The notes below the pieces were generated by a model. That model made no database searches. It was not told the DNA's origin and saw nothing but the letters and a program-made list of their open reading frames with translations. The position numbers and the translations under genes were made by a program. From Atrichornis clamosus (Eukaryota > Chordata > Aves > Passeriformes > Menuridae): a stretch of DNA of 64,000 nt. Positions 21,281-33,900 of the stretch are shown here, one piece after another; positions within the stretch are counted from its first letter, which is position 1, and the number at the start of each line of letters is the position of its first letter. The DNA lies in the NCBI GenBank assembly GCA_013400975.1, contig WBMZ01000270.1, positions 62,001 through 126,000 on the forward strand, written 5' to 3'.

Positions 21281-24200
21281 TGTGGGACATATTTACCTAA
21301 ATCTTAAGACCAGTTACTGAAAGCTAAGCTCATGCTGCCAGAAGATTCAAATTTTCAGAAAAAAAAAGACAAAAATATTGATCAGGTGATGGAACATTTG
21401 ATAGGACATGACTCACATACACACAATTTCATATTGGTATGTCTGATGCTGGTAGTTATTTGCCTCAATTTTTATTGCATGTCACTGAAAGAGCAATGGA
21501 GAAATGTTGATAAAAACCTAATTTTTGATTTTGTGAATAAACCTTTATGAGAATTCCTAAAAACTTGTTAGACTTCTTATCCTCATTAAATAATATTTTT
21601 CATTCTTTACTGCTATTTTGTAGAAGGAACAACATGAAAATATCTACAATTTTTGAGACAAAACATTAAATGCCTGTAGTAGTAAATGTCTGCATTTCAT
21701 CTTTACTGCCGAAGCACCAAAATTTCACAACAGTAATATTCATAAAATGGTTCCTTCATGATTGAAAACACTTGTAGATTCAGCAAACAAAATGTGTTGC
21801 TAAAATAAGTTAACCAGGTTAAAAGAGTTTGTGTCTTGTAGATATTCTGTTTCCAAGTGTGTTGTGCAGCCAGAAGAACCGGGTCTTACTGGGCAAGCAC
21901 TGTTCACTGTGTAGGATTTTCCTGCTGTGGAAGGTCTGACATCGTTTGCCTTTTTCTAAGGAATCCTGTGCTGGCTCCCCTTACATAGAGCTGACTTGCT
22001 TATTTCAGCCAGTTACTGTCTCCTTGTCATCTATTTAATATAATATTAAGAAATAATTGTGTTTGTAGCACGGTTTCATAAATTACTGGGTTTCTCATAT
22101 CTCTTCAAACAAGTAGAAATCTTGTCCATTTTACATGGCTTTTCTCAAGGTATAAGCAGCTCTAAACTGTTGCAATACTTTTTTTGTCAAGTCTCCTTTT
22201 CAGATTTCTTTTTCTCTATCATCTTATCAGTTATTTCTCTCAATATTTTCTGTATATTTCTGTGTTCATGTACCTGACTGATATGGAATTCCCCAAGTAG
22301 CTAGGTAGGTTCAGATAAATGGATTCAAATAAATCAAAGTAATTACAAATTCTCATTACTTCACAATTCTTCAAGTCAAACAGAAATGCGATAATAACAT
22401 TTGTAAATATTACAGTTTCACAAGTATAATATTAAAAAAAGCTTGATTAAAAAAGTCTGAAAACTCGAGGAAAATATGTGGTAAAGAAATTTTTAGTAAT
22501 GCCATTGTAAATATAAGGAAAAATACTTATATATTTTTTGGAGAAGAATTGTAATAAATTGTAATAAAAGAATTGTAATAAATCTGTTGCAGCCTTATTT
22601 TACACTCTTATAGTATACCTAGTTCCAGCTTGCTCATGTTGTGCTGACTGAATGCAGAAACCTAATACTACAAGGTGACATTTTAAGAGATTTCAAGTGT
22701 GCTGTATAACTTAGACAAATCAGAATTTTCCAAGATACTATAAACTAAAAAGTCAACTGTACAAAAAAGTTACTATATATGTTCCAAAAGAAAAATAATT
22801 CTACTACTTTATGTTATTTATCAAATTTTCTTTTAGGAGAAAAATATAGATTTTACTATCTTGAAACTTGAAAGGTTAATTTTACCTAAAATAGAAAATC
22901 TGTTTTCCTGGGAGATATACAGAAAAGTCCTCATCTGAATCCTTTATGAGTAAAATAAACTCTCAATAAATCAAGTAAATTTTTTATTTGAAACAGAAGA
23001 TGTATTTAGGTTGCAAAATACATACTACAATCTAAAAGCAATACTTTCCAATGTATCTTTAACCTAAATTGGTCTAAAAATCTCTAATCCTAAGTTAATT
23101 AGTATAGTTATCTGCCCTAATTAAAAAATTATTTTTATTGCACGTGGATATTTGAGTTATAGTTAATTTAATTAATGAAACAAAATATTTGTTCTATTTT
23201 CTAAAAAAAATTCCTAGTCACAATGTTCAGTACATATTTCATCACATTCCTTTTGTTAATAATATCAGTATAAAAAATTACTGCCCTGTGGTGTTGGACT
23301 GATAATAAAATCAAGTTACAAAGTGTGAGTTTTCTATCTCAGAGCAACTAATCTAAGATGAACTGAATAGTGTAATATAAATCAAAACTTAATATGATTT
23401 CTTCTCTTTTCAGATTTGATAAATGAGACACAATTTAAATTTCACCAGCTTTTCATGCAGTTTGAGACATAAGTTTATCTCTCTCCCTGAGATGGGGAAT
23501 CTAAATTTGCACTAAATTCCACACTCTCACTGGGTAAAAGTTCAATTGTTTGACACATTATTTGTACCAAGCTTTAAACATAAATTTACCAAGATTGATA
23601 ATTAACTCAAAGTAGATCAGCTGTAAGAGCACTGTGAGCCTTCATGGTACTTTGAAAGCTTTGCAATTAGTAGACATTAATTTCCTAGGTATGTATATGT
23701 AAGGTTTTATCCAAACTTTAATGTAATGTAAAAGTTCAGACTAACTTCAGTGAAAATTGAGGAATGCTCATAAAAAGTTCTAGATGAGCAAAAACACATC
23801 TAATTTTGGATACATGAATAGCAACATTGAAGGCAGATATTATTCTCATTCTTAAAACAAGTATGTGCTTGAAGAACCAGCCTTTACATTTCTTTAATCT
23901 TCTCTAGGACTCTGAGCAGCAAATTAAATGAAGGCATTCTGAAAATAAGGCATTGGTAGAATGAACCTGGGAAACATGCAGGTGCACATCAGACCACAAT
24001 AAAGCAGCATATGTCACACCTCGAGAAATATATGGAGCAATCCCCTGCAACCTTCCTCCTGAAAGAGACTGAGAACTCTCCGAGAAGCTCCACAGCCAGT
24101 AAGTTACATCAATCTTGCTGTCAGCCTCGTTCAGCTGAGTTACTGTAGAGGCACACTCAGAAGTAACTGCAGAAAACAAGCAGCTCATTCATTCCTTCAC

Positions 24201-27200
24201 AGCGTCTCCAGCCCTGACAGTTCATCACTCTCTTCCAGTGTTGCACTTTTGTGCCCTTGTCATTTTTCCGTAAAAAATTACAGGATGTACATGTACCACA
24301 AAAGATTTAGCACAACTGCTCCTGTTCCTTTGTGTTTAGATGCCTTTTTTGACAGTAAATATTTATGACAAATTGCACTCAGTGTTTTAGGATATACTTG
24401 TAGAGCAATGTAAAATTTTCTTGAAAAAAAGTGCAGTAAATAATATGCACACACAGCAACATTGCTAGTGACTGCCAGACAAAAGGAGCTTAGTAGCATC
24501 CTTTAATTAAAGGAAAAATAATTTTAAAACGTGGTGTCTTCCAGTCAAGTTATTTTCAATATTTGTTATTTGCCTGGAATATGGATAAACTTATGTTACA
24601 AGATGAAGAGTGGGAGGAGAGAAAGAATAAGACAGCTATAACCAGTTACTGGAAACTTCTTCAGATTACTTGCAGCTGTTATGCAATTCTGCATGTGCTC
24701 AACCTTACTAGTGAATATATGTTCTCACAGGTGTCAGTACTGTGTATCTCGAATAACCAGGTACAGGGCCGTGATGCCTCCAGTTCTCTTATTTGTGATC
24801 ATGGAACCAAGAGGCTAGAGCAGGCCAAGGCTCTTGCCAGTCAGGGAAAAAGAAAATGCAACTCCAGGGAGCACAGCAGCTCAATAATAGGTATCACTGA
24901 GGAGGCACCCGTGTCTTCTTGATCATCTTCATCCTTCACAGGTGAGAGTGACTGAACGAGCACAGAATAGAAAGCTGACAAAATCCATTTGACAACACTG
25001 GATTTGGCTTTTGTGAAGATCATGCACATGGGCAATTAGCATGACTGAATGAAGTCTAAATAATTAAGAGATAATGTGATAATGACCTGAGAAGTGCCAT
25101 TTATTCGTAAAACAATAGATGCTTGTACTCTTGGAAAACGACAGTATCAACTTAAACCAGGCTGTTTTCCAACAAAATCTATAGCCTTAATATGCACAAT
25201 TGTCAACATCTCCCTGACCTACTGAAACAGAAAGGGTCACGAACTGAGACACAATTCAAGAATTTTTTATGTTTTTTTATGTTATATATCAAAATATATA
25301 TAAAATACATACACCATATAATATGCATTTGTTTCCTCCAATTTTTCCTCATTCAGAATGCTCAGAAGTTCTCTCAGTACAGTAGTCTGAGTAGTCTAAC
25401 TCTCCAGTGGAATACCAAAATGAGGTGATTTATCACTTGTAAATTTGATGATTTCCACCAGAAACTTCAAGAGAGTAATAAACATTTCATGTTTCTGAAT
25501 TTGCCACCTCTAGGCTAGCAAAGAGAGATGAGAAAGAAACCAAACAACCAGAGCTGAACACGAGGCCTCACAATTATGATCTCTTTTCCATAGGGAGAAT
25601 TAATAACCTCCCCACTCCCAGCACACTCATGTCATAAGTATAAATAAATACATGATCTCTCTGGTCCTGCATAATTTCATAATCTTATTTGGATAGAGTA
25701 GAAATTCACACATCATCCTAATATGGGTAAAATGTAAATGAAGGCTTGATTAATCGTGAGAGATCTGATGTAGAAGATCATATGCTTATACAAACCCACA
25801 TAAAATCACACTGGGTAGAAAGAACAGGATTTACCCATCCTGTGATTGCCAAAGGGATGCAAAGATAAATGTTACTTAGAACTCACAAGAGAGCAAATGG
25901 TCAGCTGAAACAGGCAATCATCCAAAACATCCAGGATCAGCTCCTGCCTCCTGTTCTCACCTTAACCATATTTTTCCCTGAGATGCAATATCGGGGGTGA
26001 GTGGGCTTATGTGTGGGGAGAGTTAAAGCATTTACTTTTCCAGCAATACATAGTCATATCTTTTTGTTTGTTGCTAAATAGCATCACAGATCAGGTCTCA
26101 TGCAATCAGAAGCAATCAGCACACTGCTAGCACTTACCCTGGAAAATACTGCATTGCTTCCTCTCCTCCCCACTAGCACAAGTAGGCATCACTCTCAAAT
26201 CTACCAAAGATATTGCATGGTCTTAGGAGATCTGCAGGGAAAGCGTTTTCAGAGGAATTTCTGACCTCTGAAAAAAGAGTTGTTAGCATTGATTTTCCCC
26301 ACAGCAGATGTGAATATACAGCACCCTTAACACCTTATTTGTTCTGTATCTTTGGCAGTTTGCTGCAGCAGTAACCAGAGTGATGTATAATGTTGCCAGA
26401 AGGAACCAAATTTTCCACAGAAATGATGAACCTTTAGCACAGGCAGCTTAAGGTTTTGAAATGCAATTTAATACTAGCTACTGATTTCTGCTGACCCCTT
26501 TGTACTCATTTGGAAAAGAAATAAAGCTCATAGAAGTACTGCTTGTACTACAGGGAACTGTAGTGACCTGAAACAGGGAGCTAGCTTTGACTCTCGGTGC
26601 TCCTTTTTTTTTTCCTCTTTAAGCCAATCACTAAAGAAGTTAATCCCCAGTCTCTTTCAGACTAACATATTTCGCATCAACTGAAGTTTACAGTCATAGG
26701 TGAAAAAATAAAAAAACAAGCAACAAAAGTAAGAGGGCAGAGAGCTTTAAGGCAATTTATTCTCTCTAACAAAATGACACAGAATATTTTTAAGGCAATT
26801 ACAAAAGAGCATATTGATTTGTAGTTCTATAAAGGAGGAATAAACAAGGTTCCCGTTTCATTTTAGTGTGTGTAAGTCTAGATACTTGTTTGGATCCTGA
26901 GGAATGTAGCTGTTTTTCCTCTATTTGTATCTGGCTATTTCTCACCTTTCGCCTCCCACTTTGCTTCTGCTGGCTTTCCACTGAAACTCAACACAAAGAA
27001 TGTGTCAGCTGCAACAGAAAAAATGGCTGGTACAACTGCATGAAAATTAAACAGTGCCCAGACGTCATCCCCACTGTTCAGTCTTTCCAGTTAGCTCTGG
27101 TAATGTCTTTTGCTTTGCTTTATTAAGGGAGATAAGGTTGTAAAATCTTCTTAGGCAAAGGGTAAATAACGTGTCTGACTTGGATAGTAGAAGCAAAGTA

Positions 27201-27411
27201 TCAAAAAGAACTGTTCTGTTCATTTCTTCTGATGAATCTGTGGAAGAAAAATAAAAATTTTGTCAAAAATGCTGATGCAGTGCCAAAATAGACATTTGAC
27301 AATACAGTTGCATTGCGCTGGATTTCTTCACTTCCAATTTAGAACCTAATTTAATCTTTATCACCTTAGAGATAGGTGCCAGATGCTCCAACTTCCAGGT
27401 GTGGTAGGACA

Positions 27412-27431
27412 AATAACGGACTACCGTTATT
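27412..27431. repeat. 8-bp perfect inverted repeat
   Basis: AATAACGG, loop ACTA, CCGTTATT. It contains two of the few CpGs in this neighbourhood. No protein-binding role is recognised. Confidence 0.7.
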
Positions 27432-28964
27432 TTCTACAGATAAACAGATTTTTTTTTTTAAGTTTTAATCTATACTTTCTAATTATGCTTATATGTAAGC
27501 ACTGATTCATATCCTTCCTAAATAAATATTTGGTTTTGTTGACTTCATTAACAAAACAAGACTCAGATGAACAGTGTGCCCACAGAGCACATGGGATGAG
27601 GAGTTGCAATGGCGAGACACGCCTGCGCTTCTGCTAGACACTCACACAACATTCAAATTAGGTTAGCAACATATGAAAGTAGATATATAAATCTTAAACT
27701 GAAAAATTATGGGCTTATTAGCAGAGCTCAAAATATAACAGGAATGAAACTCTTCTGCATCCACATTATGTGCTGCCCAAAGACAGTATAGGGAGTAGTT
27801 GCTGTCCAAAGCCTCTTTTTACAAATGAATTGAAAGGGAATGTAGAACAATGCCTAATAAAGACAGGACTATTGGGCCACTGAATCATGATGTGAAGAAC
27901 CGCAGGCATAAAGAGAGATTTTATCAGTTGGAAGCCAGTTGGGGTTAAATGCCTCAGAACAGTCACATTGAAATAAAGGAGCAGGTTACAAAACTGTGAT
28001 GCAGAGGGCATGGTAGATAATAATTGAACAGTGTGAAACAAAGGGCAAGGGTGTAACACAAGAAAAAGAACTAGTTTTACATACGTTGGTAAATAAGGAG
28101 ATGCTATTTAGGGATTGCCTCTACCACCAAAAGAGAAATCTGGTTCCTCCTCTGAAGTGTTAATAACAACCTACTCTTTTGGTACTCCTGATGTAAGGAA
28201 TCCTAGCCAAGGCAGCATTGCCATCATTCTATTTTAGCATGCCAGGATCTGTATTCATTGAAAGAGGGATAACTATTAATCATTGCTATGCCTGTGCTCC
28301 TGTACATTTTATAATTCACTCACATGAAGTAACATATGGTGGGTAATATTTTCCAATTAGTTTAGTTAAACATTGTAAAACAAAAGTAAGAGATGGTGTT
28401 TCCTGTTGCTGGACAAAACACATCTCCATTTACAGACAATCCAGGAAGGAGAAAATCCTTGAACAGATGTTCTAATATAATTTGTTTAAGAATTCTGGCA
28501 TTTAAGATAATGTGTTCTGCATTTTTTGATAGCAGGCAGTTATTTGCCTCTGGTCTCAAGACTGCACCCATATAAGAGAGCTTTTCATACCTTCATACAG
28601 GGTCAGTTTGTCTCCTGACATCTGTTAGTTGTCACAGCATTGGTTAGGTACGAATACTTGTTCTGCATCAAAAATGTTCTCCAACTGCTAAGAACTAACT
28701 AACTTGCATGCTTACATAATTATTTCAGAATCTTTAGTACTTTAAACAGTATTTCTGCACTTATTGCGAGCTGATGTCAGCAGCACACAGGCTCTTCGAT
28801 CAGTTACACCTGTACTTACAATATTTTTCCTCCTTCCCATTGCCACAGACCTCCTTGGTTTTGTTTTCCAAGCCATACAAGTAAGACAAGGAAAAGAAGG
28901 TAATTCACATTTTACAAGCCATGCAATCAAATATGATTTGTTTGCATTCACCTCCTAACCTCTC

Positions 28965-28983
28965 TTTTTTTTTTTTTTTTTTT
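28965..28983 (+). repeat. Poly-T tract (19 T)
   Basis: An uninterrupted run of 19 T. It could be the reverse of a poly(A) tail, but no element body or flanking duplication is visible on its right side, so a simple homopolymer is the safer call. Confidence 0.9.
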
Positions 28984-28992
28984 GTTTCCCAG

Positions 28993-29020
28993 CTGACAGC
29001 ATCATCCTGACAGCATCATC
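28993..29020 (+). repeat. 14-bp tandem duplication
   Basis: CTGACAGCATCATC occurs twice head to tail, nine bases after the poly-T tract. The copies are identical, which suggests a recent slippage event. Confidence 0.9.
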
Positions 29021-30209
29021 CTAAGGAACATTGTCAGGTGCAGTAAACCAGGTCTAAAAGGCCAGTAAGAGTGTGTGAAATGAAACAGAGAACTGAATGA
29101 GACAGAGAAAATTGCCGAAAATAAAAAAAGTTGTTTTCTTCCTCCTCTTTTCTGAAAATTCTGGACATCAGAGAAAGTAAATGCCAGAATTTTAAAATTG
29201 TTAATTGTGTTTGAGCTTGGTACTTCCAAAGTACCATGGACCTACATGCCAAGAACTTGGATGCCATCAAAATTACACTTTAATCCTTGTTTTAAATATG
29301 GTCTGAATTACTTACTCTTACTATTATGTCAAACACCCACACTGTTATCTATGAAACATGTAATGCTGCATTATTATTCTTGTGTGCAGGGCCTGACCAG
29401 GCTTTCCATAAGCCGAACCTTCTTGGATTGCAGCAGCAATTTTGCATGTTTAAAATTTCCAGTTAAGAAACAGAACTCTACAAGCTGGGGAGAAAATATA
29501 TGCTAACTAGAGCAGAAAATATGAAAATATAATACAGTCCCTTGAACCACCTGCCCCCCAAATGGTTTGTGGTGTGGCATTATGCAGCTCTGACATCACT
29601 TTAAATCTAGAGGTCTGTGTCATGAGGTTTATGAAGTCCACTTCCAAATCTATTTAATGGACATTTAAAGTCAAAATATCAATCTCTTCTGAGTGAAGGT
29701 ATCAAGGTGAGAATAAAAAAAAGAGAGAAGAAAAAAGATAAAGACATATACAAGAAAATTTATATGAATGTTACATTTCCATACCCAAAGTTCTATTCCA
29801 TAAAATGTTACGTTCACATACTTGAATGTATGTGAACTCTTAAAGCATTTCACTGAGTATGTTGAAAGACCAGATTGACTGCAGCATAAAAACTTCAGTG
29901 TCATCCACTTTTATCAAAATTAATTCTTCTATGAGAAGCAGAACTAGTGGAGCCTGACAGCCTATATTTGCGTGAGAGATGTCTCCTATCTACCCTACAT
30001 TCATAACTGCAGTAACCTAACGCTGTAATTCTCCTTCCTATAATTTTTGCTCATAATTTACCTGTCTCCCCCTTATCTGCTTCTTGCCTTCTCTGTCTTG
30101 CTGCCTGATGCTATTTGGCATAAACCACAGCTACTTTGGAATCACAAGGTCCTCACTGATGGATCAGGTTCTATCATCAGCCTCAGTAGCAATTCCCAAA
30201 ACAAAGACA

Positions 30210-30935
30210 TCCACAGAGCTGATTTGCATGCAGGAGGTGATTTGCAGTAGTCAGCATGGATATATGAAAGAGAAACCAAACTGATAGCTCTCTGTGTCGA
30301 TAAGACATGCTGTGTTGGTGGAGGATGGGAGAGAATTTGATATTTCGTCTCCACTGTATTAAGACTTTTGACACTGTGTCCCATAACATCTTCACAGAGA
30401 AGCTGATGAAGAGCAGGATAGGGAAGTGAGGTGGACAGAGCTGCTGGGCTCCAAGGGTTGTGATCAACAGCATGAAGTCCAGCTGGAGTCACTGCTAGAG
30501 GTGCACCTGAGGGGTCAACAGTGGAGACAGTACTATTGAACATCTTCATTTATGCCTTCGAGTGAGAGGCAGAATGTACCTCAGCAGTTTTGCAAATGAT
30601 ACAAAACTGAGGAGTTACTGATACAAAAGAAGGTTTTGCTGCACTTCATAGAGACCTTAGCAGGCTGGAGAATTTGACAAATTGAAATCTCATGAACAAA
30701 TGGGAAGGAATAACTCCTGCCACCAGGGTAAGCTGGAGGTAATCTTGATGGAAAACAGATTTTCAGAAAAGGACTTGGGGATTGTCATTGTCAAAAGGGT
30801 GCCCAAGAGCCAGCAGTGTGATCTCATGGCAAAGGCAGTTAACAGCGTCTTGGGCTGCATGAGGAGAAGTGTCATGAGCAGCCCAAGGGGAGTTATCCCT
30901 GTGGTGCTCAAGGTGTTGTTTAAGTCTGTTAGAAC
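30210..30935 (+). mobile_element. CR1 LINE, decayed reverse-transcriptase fragment
   Basis: This plus-strand fragment comes from the CR1 ORF2 polymerase domain. It begins around GTGATTTGCAGTAGTCAGCATGG, followed by a TTTTGACACTGTGTCCCATAACATC block (translating as FDTVSHNIF). Next comes RVVINSMKSSW, and then TTTTGCAAATGATACAAAACTG, a mutated version of the FADDTKL catalytic motif. An EKDLGIVI...SQQCDLMAKAVNSVLGCMRRSV segment follows at about 30767-30876. Stops and frameshifts are numerous, so this is an old copy. Both ends are truncated: the 3' UTR and tail are absent, and similarity is lost by about 30935. Confidence 0.7.
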
Positions 30936-33900
30936 TGGTCTGCAGGCTGAGGCTACGTCTGTCCTAGTGAGCTGAGCAGTGCTGGGTCCCATCCCCTGGG
31001 CCAGCTGGCACACGTAGGCCCCATCCAGGCTGGTAAACTCTTTCTGCCTCCTGAAAAAAATTTGCTGAATGCAGATTTCTATTAAGAATGGCTCCTGGCC
31101 CATGGTAGCCCAGAGTCTTTCCAGTAATCGTTTGGGAAACTGCCATTTGCCCACGGACAATGCTGTGCCTGGGACTGTTGTAACAATTAACAGTTGAGGT
31201 GGTTGGCACTATTTACTTTATGGATACAGTAGTAGAACAGATGTAGTCTCAAAGAGAAAATCATCATATATAATTTCAAGGCCAAAGCCTAAACTGACCA
31301 CAAGAATCTCCCTTAAGCTAAACGGGGCAATGGCAGATTAATCTCATTGTAGGCAATATCCTGTTCTCACCACTAACTGTGGTGCAATTTAGGGTGATTT
31401 AGAGTGATTATCTTAGATCAGAAAACTGGTTTCAGTCTGTTAATCATGGAAGAGTCACATGCTTAGGGGCAGATTGTCAAAGAATTTTCAGGTGTCAGAG
31501 ATGTGATAGATGGTTTGTGAGGGCTTTAAGAGCAGACAGATCCTTAACATCTACCCTGTTTCCTACAGTCATTGCTTTGAAACAGCTTCTAGTGAATTGT
31601 AGCCTGTGATGAACATGAATCAGAAGCAAAAGCCTATCATGGATCACCCATAATCAGTATTTCATTCAGAAACTGCACAGCTAGAAAGTAATGTGACTTC
31701 AATCAAATTCGATTAATTGAAGCCCAGAAATTTAGTTATGTGAATGAGTCTGTTAGACTTGAATAAGCAGTGACAAAAAAGGGTATTTATTATATTGATC
31801 TGCCTCAAATTCCATCCATGAATAAGGATTGTCTGAATATGTAGGGGGATTTTAAGATTGATAGGGGGCATATTTTCAATTTTCTTGCTAAAAGAAAAAA
31901 CCAAAATCAATGAAAAATTAATCTCATGTCACTTTATGTTCACTTTATTAAGCAAGAAAAGATGATTCCTGAATATCTGATCACATCTTGTGTACAAACA
32001 ATTTCCTATACAAGCAACTTGTCCACAGGTGCAGAGAGTTGATCCTAATTTCTTGGGAAATGGTTTTAGAAGGTTTCCAGGGGCCTCATGGTAAGTAAAT
32101 AATGTGATGAGAGAAGTAACTGTATAAATAAAAATAATTCATCATCTGTCTTAACTCTTAAGAAAGAACATTGTGATTTCCAGGAGCAGATTGAGATTAT
32201 CCATTCAAGAGTTATCTGAAAAATGGGAGAAGCATTACCAGTAACTAAATTCATTCACAGGTACGAAAGATTTCTAATATGCACATTATTTCATTTAAAC
32301 TTTGATTGTTATCTGGCCCTAGAATAATGCCAATTCCATTTTCTGTCAGGATATCATATTTGAAAAAATTGGCTAATTAGTAATGACTTTTGCAGCTTGT
32401 CAGGAAGAGAATTTGGAATAAATTCTTGTCTAGAGCAATTAATTGAAATTTGGAGTGATACCATATGTAGAAGTGATTTTCCCCTATTAATTAGAAGGTT
32501 TAATTACTTTGATCAGAGACTTAATTATACCACTTCTGGGAACCCATGCAAATAGAAAAAAAAAGTTTCAACTGGCCAAGTATTCTTGCATCAAAAGCCT
32601 TTTTCTTTCTTGTTGGTCCTTATGCATTGCATGAATGCTTTGTGGGATCTGGATCTGAACTCCTGTGGAAGCTTAATTCATGCCTCAACCCTACTGAACC
32701 TAGAATACATTTATTCGATGTATATTAATGTTGTTATTTCCCTTAGCAAGACCAGAACATCAAAACACCTTTGAACTTATGAGTACCAGAGGAGACAACG
32801 GCCCTGGGAGGGAGACAGGGTATCAGGGTTGTGTGATCTATACTTAGTTTCTGTCAGCCAAAGTCTTCTTGTGACTCTTCACATTAGCTACCTATTATTT
32901 CTTCAGTCAGCCTCCTGTGTAGAAGGACAGCAGCAGCTTCCTCTCTCCCTTTCCTCTGGCTTGTCCCATTAAAGTGACAAGCACAGCACATGTGCACAGG
33001 AGTTTCTGCAGTGCCTCAGAGCAGGCTTGTGTGGGGCAAAAGGGCAGGGAGAGGGCTCTCTAAACATTGCACACTTATGGCAAACAGGGCAGGAAGCTAA
33101 ACAGACAACTATTTAATTAACGTGCTAATGATATCTCAGTGAAGGCTTAGATTGCTTTAATTTTTATGTGTACAGTTGTGCAGCCCATGTAAAATCCAGC
33201 ATAGGTTAGTTGTATGTGCACACAAGACAGCAGCCTTCCCACAGCTGTGTTTATATCCATCTTTAGATGCCTCTGTGTAGTTAATAGTCTGTATTAGGAC
33301 AGGAGGAAAAAAGAGATCTGTGTTCTGTTAAAAAAAAAACAGATAAAAAAAATTTCTGCTGTTTTTTACAGTCCCTCAGAATACTGAAAGGAGTACCATA
33401 TATTTATTTCAAATGAGTTCTTTTTCTCTTCTGTTGCCTCTGTAATACTTGTGTTACCCTGGTCATCAAAAACTTTTTTTTTTTTAAATCTGTGCCTCCC
33501 CTTTATCAATCTCACAAAGGCCTGTAGTCCTGGTGTGTAGTCCTGGTCTGCATTTTAATAAGATGATCTTGTATCCTTGAAAATTTGTTGAATGCAGTCA
33601 GCAGCAATAAAAAGGTTTTAATAGTACCCTACAGCAGCACAGGTAACTAAACTATAAAATTTAATATTTCTGGGTACTGTGACATTAGACCAGATCTAAA
33701 ACTGTTTTTCTCTTGTGATCACCGCAGTCAACTTTCTCTTTCCTGTTATTCTGAGACAGCCCTAAGGCTTACTTTCCTTTGCTAAAGCATATAAATGAGA
33801 TACTTTTATTAATTTGCCTAAGACTGCATTTTAGTTTTGAGTGAAATTGTATAGCAAGGAAGCCAAAAAACTTATTCTCTGTGTACCAAACACCAGTATA

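Larger units (their letters stand above)
20580..30209. other. AT-rich unique DNA, no gene seen
   Basis: This is nearly 10 kb without a recognised mobile element or exon, apart from the small tandem repeats listed separately. Open frames such as 24563-24922 (119 codons) and 26866-27126 (86 codons) have no domain I can name. The last 200 bases lead into the CR1 fragment that follows. The length of repeat-free sequence is itself notable and fits a constrained or simply old gene-poor region. Confidence 0.5.

Noticed and set aside
26866..27126. Cysteine-rich 86-codon frame (C-x2-C ... C pattern), looking vaguely like a small secreted protein
   Set aside because: The spacing matches no known family, and cysteines cluster where TGT/TGC are common in the local sequence. 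No supporting signals.
30936..31209. Open minus-strand frames in a GC-richer patch next to the CR1 fragment
   Set aside because: No recognisable protein; openness follows from base composition. The piece may be the flank of the CR1 or an unknown repeat, but I cannot support a call.
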